DNA of 64,000 nt. Origin: Gari tellinella (taxonomy: Eukaryota > Mollusca > Bivalvia > Cardiida > Psammobiidae). The notes under the pieces were generated by a model, which saw only the letters and a list, made by a program, of their open reading frames with translations, was not told the DNA's origin and did not search any database. How positions within the stretch are numbered: the first letter of the stretch is position 1; each line of letters begins with the position of its first letter. The stretch lies in NCBI GenBank assembly GCA_922989275.2, contig OV277862.1, positions 49,563,786-49,627,785 on the forward strand. Reading direction: 5' to 3'. Shown piece by piece: positions 54,993-64,000 of this stretch. Both the position numbers and the translations under genes were made by a program.

Positions 54993-55396
54993 TTGAAATA
55001 CTCTTCATATCTGAAGATAAAACAATCACATTTTAGTCATACAGAAATTTGGCATTGGTTATTCTGGGAGGGCAAGCTAATGGTTAATCCAGACCTGTGA
55101 GGGAAGCATTCCTGCTCATTAACTGTCCAGGTAATTGAAAGCCACTTGAAAAGAGCACCTGCTTTCTTATGTGTTTATATAGCATGAAAAATCGCTTATT
55201 ACCCAGAAATTCCTCAGAGACATAGCGTAAATTGGAACTGACCGCATCTTTCACCCTGGCCTAATTTAAGCTTGTGAAGATTTTTTTTTTGCAGTATAGT
55301 AACCCCTTGAACTCTGAATGTCAAAATTGTCTTTAGCTGAACTTTTAAGATAATTTCAATCAATATAGTCAAGGAAATAAGTATAAACATCATTTG

Positions 55397-55462
55397 CAAA
55401 CAGTGAAGTGCCAGATCAGAGGGCTCCTGAAGGAGCCCTAGGATCTGTGTCTACACTGTTTA
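55397..55462. mobile_element. B' hairpin
   Basis: caaacagtgaagtgccagat...gggctcctgaaggagccct with a few mismatches in the right arm (aggatctgtgtct). Confidence 0.78.
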
Positions 55463-55513
55463 TCAGACTTGCAATTATTGTTTTGGAAAAAATCTCTTGA
55501 ACAAAATGTAATG

Positions 55514-55764
55514 TTAATCGTTTACCCCATAGCCTGTTTTTAGTTTTGAAGACATAAAACCACTTAAAGCAGGTTGAAAGTAAAGCAGAATGTGCCTTAA
55601 GGCACATTCTGCTTTACTTTCAGCCTGCTTTAAAGTTTCATCTGCAAGGATTAGAATATCTTTCTTATGATACATAATCATAACTGTCTATAGTGGAACT
55701 ATTTACTTAAGTGACTGAATAAACTAAAGGCGTTAAAAGGCGTATTTATGGGGTAATGGATTAA
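55514..55764 (-). mobile_element. MITE-A copy, complete
   Basis: TTAAtcgtttaccccatagc to ggggtaatggaTTAA; gtgcc/ggcac core variant, perfect. Confidence 0.92.
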
Positions 55765-56281
55765 TTGGTCATTATCTAGAAAATGGAATAGTCCATTAGG
55801 AATGTCAGCAGTGTAAGGGTTAAACCTGAAAATTATCAAAACATGTTGAAAAATAAAAATTCAGGAGAAGATGCAAATGTAATTTACAGGTTTATCAGTA
55901 AAAATTTCAATGGGTCATGGACACATTTAGTAATGCAAGATCTTGTCTCAAACCTCTGCTTCAAGTTTTTCATTAAATTGTATTTATTTCAATGCAAGAA
56001 TGATAGAGAGGATGGAAAACTAATTAATGAAACTATCATCAGTTTTCATCTATGCTCCCCTCATCAACTTTAAGAGATAACACAGAGCGAAGAGATAGAT
56101 GCTTTTTATGTCAGTTTTCAGAAGAGGTCTTTGAAAGCTACCGAAGCATCTGCCTTGACGGTTAGTACCATCTGATAGCAATTTAGAAGATGAAATCTGA
56201 AGAGTGCTTAGAAAAAAGCTCTGAGCCAATGGGGTGTGACTTTTAACTCATTTGTGCCTTAGCATCCCAGTAGTATACTGC
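55765..56281. other. no gene seen
   Basis: A 76-codon open frame (55843-56073) without domain or splice support; otherwise nothing. Confidence 0.35.
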
Positions 56282-56472
56282 AGGGATCTAGATAAGAGGG
56301 AGTAAACTGAACAAATCCAACATGTTCTTGCTCATTTGAGCACCAAATTCTATGGTGTTACTACTCATTAGAATCGTCTCTTTGAGACGATTCTAATGAG
56401 TAGTCACACCATAGGATTTCATGCAGAAATAAAGATTTTTGTTTTTGAAATACCCCCCTTTTCTGGAGCCCT
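56282..56472. mobile_element. MITE-F copy
   Basis: agggatctagataagaggga and ttctggagccct. Hairpin ctactcattagaatcgtctc TTTGAGACG is perfect, as in the copy at 32221, which also shares acaaatccaacatgttct. Confidence 0.88.
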
Positions 56473-56483
56473 ATATATGCATA

Positions 56484-56567
56484 GGCAAACATTGTAGACC
56501 CTGAGATGTTCGGATAGTGACTTGGTAACGTCTCATCTGGGTCTGCACTGGCACTGACAGTTTGCTA
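56484..56567. mobile_element. B'-like hairpin, decayed
   Basis: gcaaacattgtagaccctga and catctgggtctgcactgg keep the outer stem; the centre is replaced. Confidence 0.55.
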
Positions 56568-57065
56568 TTATTCATTTATTTTCCGAAGATTAGAATTTTC
56601 GTGGTCCTCAAAACTGATTCATATCATTAATAATACCCTGTAGACCCTGATTAGATTGTACCAGTTTGTTACAAAGCATTTTATCTCTGAGTGTTCATTG
56701 GCTGTACATGTATATACCCTGGTGGTTACATTAAATTTTATTCATTTTATGACAGTTATTTTGAAAAAATATTTTTATTGCAAAATCCGAATCCCCATGA
56801 ATGAAATAACATTTCAGGCCAATGCCAAGGCATGGTACCTGTCAGGATTATGAAATATATCAAAATTTCCTGTTCTCTGTTTCACCTGTCAGAGGATAAC
56901 AAAAATATATTGCCGGAAATGACACACTCCCCCTACAGGTCTGCAAGCACCTATCTGATATGATCAGCTGTTCGTAATCCAAGCATTCAGGTACGGCCAA
57001 TTTCGCTGTACCACCAGACTTGTAACAAGCCGCCATTCAATCAAAGAAGCTTACAGATATTTACA

Positions 57066-57152
57066 GACAGGTATGTTTAATGCAGGGCAAAAATAATGCA
57101 GAAAGCTCTTAAGGAGCTTTCTGCATTATTTTTATCCTGCATTAAACATTAA
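57066..57152. mobile_element. MITE-D hairpin
   Basis: tttaatgcagggcaaaaata...gaaagctcttaaggagctttc and complement; agctcttaaggagct has a shifted centre. Confidence 0.8.
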
Positions 57153-57861
57153 TTGTATTAGAATGAAACCTATGAGTGTTTAATTGAGTAGTTGGTCAAT
57201 ACAAGTTGTACTGTAGTTTCAGAAGATGTTACCTTTTGATAGCAGCATAATATGCTAATCAAATTTCCTGTTTTTTGTCCAAAATTTAATTGCCTTGACG
57301 CAGAGGTCAGAAATATTGTTTTCTTCATAATGTCACGCTTTGCATGCACATGATCTTGGACAATATTTGCACATAAACTGCATAGGCCTAATTACTGTTA
57401 TGTTTTTGCAAAGAAAGGTAGATGCGTCTTACAAAGGGTATGATAAGGTATTTTTTGCCACATTTCTGATTTATGGCTAATATATCTTTTGATATATGAT
57501 CGAGTTTGTCGACTTCTGGTTCGCCATTTACAGATTAAATCGTCCAGAAAATATAAATAGATGGTCACTTATCAGTAAGTGCTGACTCAGCAGATTCTCA
57601 GGTTCTTTAATAAATCATGAAAATTATGGTCAGCTGTTCGTTATGATGGATTAAAGTGCCGCTACTTAGAGATATTTCTAAAAATATGATTTACTGTAGA
57701 GCATAAAATTGACTCCTGTTAGGAATTGTTTTCAAGGTAAGATAGAAATTTGAAAAATTCAGGGTATAAATTTTGAATGTTGTTTATTGGTTATGAAACA
57801 AAATTGAAAATTAGTTCATTTTGTAGTATAGATCATGAGTAGTCGCATCATAGTTTACAAA
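57153..57861. other. no gene seen
   Basis: About 700 bp of unrecognised sequence, including a fairly repeat-free part at 57240-57780. Confidence 0.35.
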
Positions 57862-58100
57862 TTAACCTGGTACCCCATATCCTGTTTCTAGTTTTGAGAC
57901 AGGTGATCATTTAACATAAAGCATGTTGAAAGTAAAGCAGAATGTGCCTTTACTTTCAGACTGCTTTAAGCTACCATCTGCTGGGATATAGAAAATATTT
58001 GTTATGGTGCACATTCATGACTATTCAACCTATTGCTGTCAGCAGAGGAATAAATTAAAGGTGTAAACAATACTATTTATGGACAGGAGTAATGGGTTAA
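57862..58100 (-). mobile_element. MITE-A copy
   Basis: TTAAcctggtaccccatatc to ggagtaatgggTTAA. The core has lost one inner half (gaatgtgcctttactttc), giving an asymmetric deletion. Confidence 0.85.
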
Positions 58101-58721
58101 GAAAGCTTTCTGAACATGTAAGACTTTAACACCATTCACATTTAGGCAACATCAGTATAAATAACAAGGTTCCAAATATTCCAAAGTTATATCTACAAAA
58201 TCCACCCCCACACAGCTATTCATAGAAATCCCATTAAACTAAAATAAACAATGCTCCATTTGACCCATTATCTACTGCAAAATTGGCAAAAAAAATCAAG
58301 TACAGTCTTACCTGAGTTCAGCATTAGAGCAATAAAGAAACTTGACGCTATCAAAAAAGAGATGGATACTTTAATGCAGGGAGTTTTCTGTAATCCAAAG
58401 TTCTACATATAGTTGATAATATGACCACTTTTAATGTGCAAGAGCCATACTATTCACTGAATGGTTCCAGGGCCGAGGTTTGTCCGTGAAACCAGGCTTA
58501 GTTGATGAGGCTGATAAGGGGATAGTCTGTTTAGTTCCTTTGTATGCTATCTAGCAGGTGAGGGCTGGTTCTGGTGATGAAAGATGGTTTGTTTGGAGAA
58601 AGATAAACAAAGAAAAAGAACCTGTCTCAGGTGTATGCCATGATAGGCAGATTTTTTATAGGAAAAAAAAAATGAAGTAAGCTGAGGTCTCATCTTTGTT
58701 CAGAAGAAGCATGGAGATATC
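58101..58721. other. no gene seen
   Basis: Weak D-like words at 58370-58400 (ttaatgcagggagttttctg); otherwise nothing. Confidence 0.35.
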
Positions 58722-58984
58722 GTAACCCTTTCCCCCATAGCCTGTTTCTAGTATTGAAGATAGCTAGGTGACCACTTAAAGCAGGTTGAAAGAAAAGCAG
58801 AATGTGCCTTAAGGCACATTCTGCTTTCCTTTAGCCTGCTTTAAGCTTCCATCTGCTAGAGTATAAAAAATATTTCTTATAATAAATGCTACATATATTC
58901 CTGACTGTATAATATAGAACTTTTTATTTAGTGGAATAATAAATTAAAGGCGTAAAAAGGCATATTTATGGGGAAAGGGGTTAC
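58722..58984 (-). mobile_element. MITE-A copy, ends GTAA...TTAC
   Basis: GTAAccctttcccccatagc to ggggaaaggggTTAC. Both terminal tetramers carry the mirror-image change. Core gtgccttaaggcac is perfect, while gaaagaaaag is mirrored only partly. Confidence 0.88.
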
Positions 58985-59139
58985 GACAGGTTACTGGCAA
59001 TACAGGACAAAATTAATGTATTGTATAAAGCTCTTAATAAGCACAGTTTGCTCCAAATGCATTAATTTTGTCGGACTGGATTTTCATGAAGAATTTTTAG
59101 AAATTGAGAAATTGAATGAGCTCAAAGGCACCAAGTTCT

Positions 59140-59978
59140 GGGCCCGAGGTTATGAAACTTTTTGAGTACTTACTAATGCTCAAATGTGAGCACTTAGCGA
59201 AACCTGAGTATTTAGTAAAATAATTCGAGGTTATGAAACGTTTGAGCACTAGCATCTAGTGACAAGTACTCACTTTGAGCACCTCACTTTGAGTATGCTA
59301 GGGTACCGTACTCACGCTGATTCTCAACATGGCCGCCAGCGATAAGGGAACGCTGATTCACACGAAAAAAAAGCAAAAATTGGATGAAATCCGTCACGAT
59401 CATGTACAAACTCGTAATGTTTAAATGCGGCTCATCAGAAAACTTTCGGGAGCGTCATTTTATTACTCCATACCCAAACGGATGCTGCAATACACAAACT
59501 TTTGCTGTCAGAAATGGACAAAGGTTTCGATCGCCAGAATGAAAGGACCATGTGTGATCAGTCAACGAATTAAGACACCTCAACAGTTAACTGAAGGTTT
59601 GTAAAGTATTTTCTTTTAATCTTACATAGATCTAGATATCTATGCCCGACTGTGTCCGGAATCGATTCGTCCCAAGATCATTTCGTATCGATTCTTGAAT
59701 CGACAGTTTGTCAACATAAATAACACTGACGAGTGACGAGACATTCTGATATTTTCTAAAAACACTGCTTTATGTGTCAAACATTTTCGTGAGCTAGCTC
59801 TACGTCCAGGTTTTTTTTCACTCCGGGCTCAATTTCTCACAGGGCCCCGACATGTTAGCAAATATTCAGGGACGTTCATAACCTCCGACTTTTGTAAGAT
59901 GCTAACATAAGTATCTAATTTGTGAGTATGAGCATTTAGTTAGATCCTCAAGTGAGAACGTTTCATAACCTCGGGCCC
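59140..59978 (+). mobile_element. element H: 839 bp with gggcccgaggttatgaaac ends
   Basis: Left gggcccgaggttatgaaac and its exact complement at the right form 19-bp inverted ends. Inside, a repeated tgagcactt / gagtactt motif fills the first and last hundred bases. From 59329 a 31-codon frame starts in good context (caacATGGCC) and is lysine-rich (MAASDKGTLIHTKKKQKLDE). GC rises to normal coding levels there. It looks like a shortened derivative of a larger element that kept the 5' end of its gene. Superfamily not assigned. Confidence 0.75.
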
Positions 59979-60354
59979 TGGACTGCCAACAGAAATCCAG
60001 CATCCAAGAAGATGGGCCTCCAGGTGATTGATGCCCCGGTTTTTCATGTCAATGTACAATTCAGCAGCATCTGGTCACAATAACTTACTGGGGTTTAGTT
60101 TTTTCTCCCTGTTCAAGGCTATTATTTTAACAAAAACATTGCTAAATTACCTGTCCATCAAGAAATGCAGCAGGTATACTTTCAAGCTAGTAGAACAAGG
60201 TTTTACAGAGTTAATTGGGAACTTTTGTATAAATATTTTGTTCAACCAAAATTTAAGAGTATTATCTGCCTTAATTAAGTTCAATAATCTTATATAATCG
60301 GATACACTCTAGCTACTGATAAGAGATACAATATATGAACAAAAGGACCCCAGG

Positions 60355-60866
60355 TTAACCCATTACTCCATAAATACACCTTTCATTTATTCTTACAGAA
60401 AGAAGGAGAAAAAGTTTAACTTTATACAGCCATGAATATGCCATGTAAGAAATATTTCCCATTATCCTAGCATATGGTACAATGTAGCTTAACTCTTTGA
60501 ACCCTAATCCCGCATATAGGCGTTCTTTTCAATCACTGTACATGTGACAAGTACATAATGTCCTATGTAAACAGTGAAGACCCAGATTTGAGGGCTCCGA
60601 AAGGAGCCCTCAGATCAGGGTCTTCACTGTTTGTCACAACACCAAAAATTGACAAAAACAATCCTTAAACGTCAGAAATGGACTAGACTAAAATGGAAAC
60701 TGGAATTTGTCCATTTAAAGTTTCAGGGAGGATAGGGTTAAAGTAGTTGAAAGTAAAGCAGATTGTGCCTTTAAGCTCATTCTGCTTAAATTACTTTCAA
60801 CCTGCTTTAAATTAAGTGATCACCTGTCTTCAAAACTAGAAAAAAAACTATGTGGCAACAGGGTTG
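60355..60866 (+). mobile_element. MITE-A copy interrupted by MITE-B
   Basis: TTAAcccattactccataaa, long arm to gtacaatgtagcTTAA, insert, then aagtagttgaaagtaaagc, core, short arm and gtggcaacagggTTGA. Confidence 0.88.
60489..60741 (+). mobile_element. MITE-B copy inserted at a TTAA of MITE-A
   Basis: Complete: TTAActctttgaaccctaatc to cagggaggatagggTTAA. The family A sequence without insert reads tagcTTAAagcaggttg, so TTAA was duplicated. Core gggctccgaaaggagccc is perfect. Confidence 0.93.
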
Positions 60867-61139
60867 ATATATTTGTGGTCCCACCAAGAGGGTGATATGC
60901 TTTGATATTGCCCTCTGTACCTAAAAGTAGGTGTTGGCCAGGTTATTATAGGGGAGTCCACCCAAAACATTAGTTAAATGTGTGTCTGTAGGGGAAAAGG
61001 CTGGCTTCTCCTGTCACAACTATACACCTGTTCACGTGCCACCATTAGGCCCTGCTCATTCTCAGCAGTACATTACTGTCAAACCTGCATCTAGATGACA
61101 GTTAAAACCCCATTTATTTTACAAGTGCATTGAAATGAA

Positions 61140-61545
61140 TTAACCCACTACACCATAGATACACCATTAACCCTTTCCCACATAGAAGCCCCTTTTAGTG
61201 TATTCAGTTTATTTCTAGGCTGAAGAAAAAAGTTCCAATTTATACAGTCATGAATTATGTACCACAAGAAATGGTTTTATATCCTAACAGATGGTAGCTT
61301 AAAGCAGGCTGAAAGTAATGCAGAATGCACCTTACGGTGCATTCTGCTTTACTTTCAACCTGATTTAAGTGGTCACCTGTCTTCAAAATTAGAAACAGGT
61401 TATGGGGTAATTGGTTAATCGATTTCACCACTGAAGAAAATACATGTACATGTATATTTACTTTATACAGTCATGATAATTATGCATCATAAGAAATATT
61501 GTTTTATCCTAACAAATGGTAGCTTCACTTCCATCCTGCTTTCTG
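61140..61545 (+). mobile_element. MITE-A copy interrupted by another MITE-A
   Basis: TTAAcccactacaccataga tacaccaTTAA, insert, then TTAAtcgatttcaccactga agaaaatac and the rest of the long arm to aacaaatggtagctt. The core is lost. Confidence 0.8.
61167..61418 (+). mobile_element. MITE-A copy inserted into MITE-A
   Basis: TTAAccctttcccacatagaag to ggggtaattggTTAA. Core gaatgcaccttacggtgcattc is the gcacc/ggtgc variant, perfectly paired. Confidence 0.9.
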
Positions 61546-61623
61546 CAGTCACCTTCATAAAGTTTTTTAGCATTGGGTGGTATGAGCAAATGGCTAACAG
61601 GAGATGAACTAAATTTGGGCATG

Positions 61624-61695
61624 CAGCTAGATACAGGACAAAAGTAATCTGGATAGAACCTTTGGGAGCTAATACTGTATTGCTTTTGCACATGT
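61624..61695. mobile_element. MITE-D core, decayed
   Basis: atacaggacaaaagtaatct and a loosely paired right arm to gcttttgcacatgtcc. Confidence 0.45.
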
Positions 61696-62737
61696 CCAAC
61701 ATCACTTGCCTTGTGATAGTCACTTGATAGTCATACTTTTTTTTCTTTTATAAATCATTAACTTCATGTATTCTGAAGTTTGACCCTGACAGATGACCTG
61801 AGCCTTGAGGTCAAATGTACAGTTTATACGTATGTAGGAGGACTGGCAAGTGGGTGGGGGACGATGTTATAACAACCATTGCCAATAGGACTGTGTGACA
61901 GTTGGTCAAAAGGTGACATTTGGACACCTTGAATGGCATAGATTGAATACTAATGAGAATTTATGGGAGTTTAATTTGCAGGAATGGGCCCTTTTGAGTG
62001 AGATATGGCCTTGGACCTCTCATACGTGATATGCAATCATAAGAGTTAGGAATAATTGTGCAGTCTATTGACAGAAGGGGCAAGCACTGTGAGAATGTGG
62101 TTGCCACTGGCAAAGCCAGAATTGATATAATATTTGCTCCATTTTCCTGAGTTTGTTTCTCCACATTTTTCTAGTAAATCTGGTTTTCACATACAGTCAA
62201 CCAGGTATCTTAATAAATGTATATATCTAGTTAAATACAATGTTTGTGCTTTTGTACGTATACATGCAGTCAAACAGGTGTTTTCATGTAATTATATATA
62301 TGGTCATGTATGCATGCTGTCAAATCAGTGTTAAATGATTATTCAAAAGGAGATAGTTGAACTGTCTTTATAAAATTCCCAGCTTTATGCAGGACAATAT
62401 ACAGTAAGCTCCTTTGATGACAGTAACACATGAGAAAGAATTCTATTTCCTAATACCCTTTTACCTAGGCTAATCATGTTACTCAACAAGGTTTGACTGT
62501 ATCTCCAAATCTCTACTGTATTTCTCCTTTCCAAATGTGCATATAAGCAACTCTTCAAATAGTTTGTGCAATGAACTATATAGCCTACTGTGCATCAAAA
62601 TATGAAAAGCAACCTGTCACATATACCTTTGACCCACTCAAACATACAAGGCTTTGTAGTGTGTATTTGATTACAATAAAACCTGTGCTAAATTGACAAT
62701 CATCAAAAAATGTAAATAATTATATTGACATAAAAGG
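61696..62737. other. family D ends, otherwise no gene
   Basis: D-type ends: TAcagtcaaccaggtatctt near 62192, gcagtcaaacaggtg at 62267, and aaggtttgactgTA at 62490. A left D core half (atgcaggacaatatacagta) is at 62385. Individual elements cannot be separated. Confidence 0.4.
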
Positions 62738-62828
62738 TTGGCAGCTTAATGCAGGATAAAAGTAATACACAGAAAGCTCCATTAGGAGCTTTCTGTATTA
62801 CTTTTGTCATGCATTTAGTTGTAGCTGG
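62738..62828. mobile_element. MITE-D hairpin
   Basis: gcagcttaatgcaggataaa...gaaagctccattaggagctttc and complement to gcatttagttgtagctg; the left arm has two extra bases (taatacacag). Confidence 0.78.
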
Positions 62829-63150
62829 TATTAGAGATCCCAGTATTCTATCATTGAATGACTGCTGAAGACAGAATTGAACTATGTAGCTTTGTAATAA
62901 TATATGGAAGTAATTAGTAAGCTGATTATAGTATAGATACTGAGAATGACAGGTCTGTCATTGCCATTGTTTCGCCTGTGGAAACAAGTCTACTGTTACT
63001 GTATAGGTGTAGTGTTTTCATGGGTTGGAACTGGGGACAGTATATTGTTGACATGACAACAATATTGTCATCTGACCACTGACTAACCTTCAGTAGTCTT
63101 GTGCTGTAAAACTTTACACTAGGGCTAACCAACAGACATACCCTTGGACC

Positions 63151-63200
63151 TTTGCAAACAGTGTAGACCCAGGGCTCTTCTGATCATGGTCTGCACTAAT
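63151..63200. mobile_element. B' hairpin, deleted
   Basis: gcaaacagtgtagacccagg is followed directly by gctcttctgatcatggtct; part of both arms is missing. Confidence 0.6.
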
Positions 63201-63461
63201 AGTCATAAGTTTACATATTATTGGAACACATAACTGTAATAAATAGTCAATCGTATTTGTTTCTTTCTTAAAAATGCATAAAATGATATTTTAATAAAGC
63301 AAGAAAAAAAGGCAGATGGACATTTTGGTGTAGACAATAACTTGACAGAGTAAGGGCAAAAAGCCATCAAGAACAGATATTGTTACTTTTGTTCCAATAT
63401 CACATGACATGTTTACAGTACAGCTATTTGATATTCATCATCATACTGTTTACAGAGATGC

Positions 63462-63742
63462 TTGGGGCCTCCGTGACGTAGTGGTATAGTCACTGTGACT
63501 TACATCACTAAGCTCCTCACCGCTGTGAGTTCGAATCCCAGTAGGGTCGTTCGGATTTTTCATGTGGGGAAGCCTTCCAGCTGGCTTGCGGACTAGGTCG
63601 GTGGTTCTACCCAGTTGCCGATTTGTGCCTGTTACAGTGCATAAAGGACTTCTGGGGTCTTCCTCCACCTGTGATTAGCTGGACGTCGCGATATGACTGA
63701 AATACTGTTGAAAGCGACGTAAAATCAAAACCAAACAAACAA
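63462..63742 (+). mobile_element. complete tRNA-derived SINE
   Basis: The element is flanked by a perfect 10-bp target duplication acagagatgc (63452-63461 and 63743-63752). Its head shows RNA polymerase III boxes: A-box-like tagtggtatag and B box gttcgaatccc. The body carries ggcttgcggactaggtcggt and a 3' region gacgtcgcgatatgactg, then a tail of (aaac)n. The intact duplication and ends indicate a relatively recent insertion. A 72-codon open frame on the opposite strand is incidental. Confidence 0.85.
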
Positions 63743-63958
63743 ACAGAGATGCCTGATAGAATTAGATAATAATACCTACCGGTAATATATCTGATCTCAA
63801 TATCAAATGTTTTGACCTGTTTATGATCTAGATATGTGTTACTGTACGCTCATTTTCTTGAGTTGTAAATATTCTGTTGATCTAATATTTTGCATAAAAC
63901 TTGTGTTAAGCACTGTGCACCATCCCTGAGAAAAACAAACAGTTTGTTTTTCATAACA

Positions 63959-64000
63959 ATCTTCATGCAAGACAAAAGTAATGCAGAATGTTCATTTATG
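63959..64000 (+). mobile_element. MITE-D core cut by the window end
   Basis: cttcatgcaagacaaaagta atgcagaatg starts a left arm; the right arm would lie beyond the window. Confidence 0.55.

Noticed and set aside
1506..61418. CRISPR-like array, because near-identical palindromes recur
   Set aside because: Spacing is irregular over kilobases, spacers are not uniform, no cas genes are present, and the DNA is eukaryotic with transposon target duplications.
63450..63668. 72-codon frame on the minus strand
   Set aside because: It lies in the SINE (including PTGIRTHSGEE from the B-box region) and is a common false gene in mollusc annotation.

Overview
The window is animal nuclear DNA: AT-rich, intron-dominated, with spliced exons and no bacterial-style gene packing. 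A widespread mollusc repeat starting agctcacctggcac, tRNA-derived SINEs, and a LINE 3' end of a type common in bivalves point to a bivalve mollusc, probably a heterodont. The species cannot be fixed from sequence alone.

Only one host gene is firmly supported, on the + strand: a CAS-family adaptor (p130Cas/BCAR1/NEDD9 type). A 5'-UTR exon (33485-33930) ends with four codons (MIEM) and a GTAAGT donor. About 12.6 kb downstream, a phase-0 exon (46550-46837) encodes the N-terminal SH3 domain and ends in a GTATGT donor. Vertebrate BCAR1 and NEDD9 have the same layout, a four-codon first coding exon followed by an SH3 exon. The rest of the gene lies beyond the window. The 5'-UTR carries at least three overlapping upstream ORFs. 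A second, unidentified candidate exon (10628-10762) has good splice sites and an open phase-0 frame.

Almost everything else is intronic or upstream DNA packed with miniature inverted-repeat transposable elements (MITEs), most with a near-perfect hairpin of about 60-75 bp at the centre. I name the families A to K. A, B and C have TTAA ends and TTAA target duplications (piggyBac-like). D, E, J and the foldback element K have TA-CAGT ends (Tc1/mariner/pogo-like). F has an 8-bp duplication (hAT-like). G, H and I have GGGCCC-rich inverted ends and are unassigned. Four nested insertions, each exactly at a TTAA, and chains of elements sharing one TTAA give an internal proof of target specificity.

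The most unusual feature is the hairpin cores. Copies differ from each other, but the two arms of each copy change together, by paired substitutions, symmetric insertions and symmetric deletions. Closely similar cores also sit inside families with unrelated ends. This suggests an arm-homogenising process and core exchange between transposon families.

Layout: 1-6 kb tandem repeats and MITEs; 6.0-9.3 kb a large inverted-ended element with a LINE fragment; 9.4-10.9 kb F and G elements and the candidate exon; 11.8-14.4 kb minisatellite, nested foldback element, mollusc repeat and a J element; 14.8-33 kb MITE-rich DNA with two SINE remnants; 33.5-46.8 kb first CAS exons and intron; 46.8-64 kb next intron, MITE-rich, with a complete SINE near the end. 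Stretches not listed are AT-rich sequence with no gene or repeat I could recognise.
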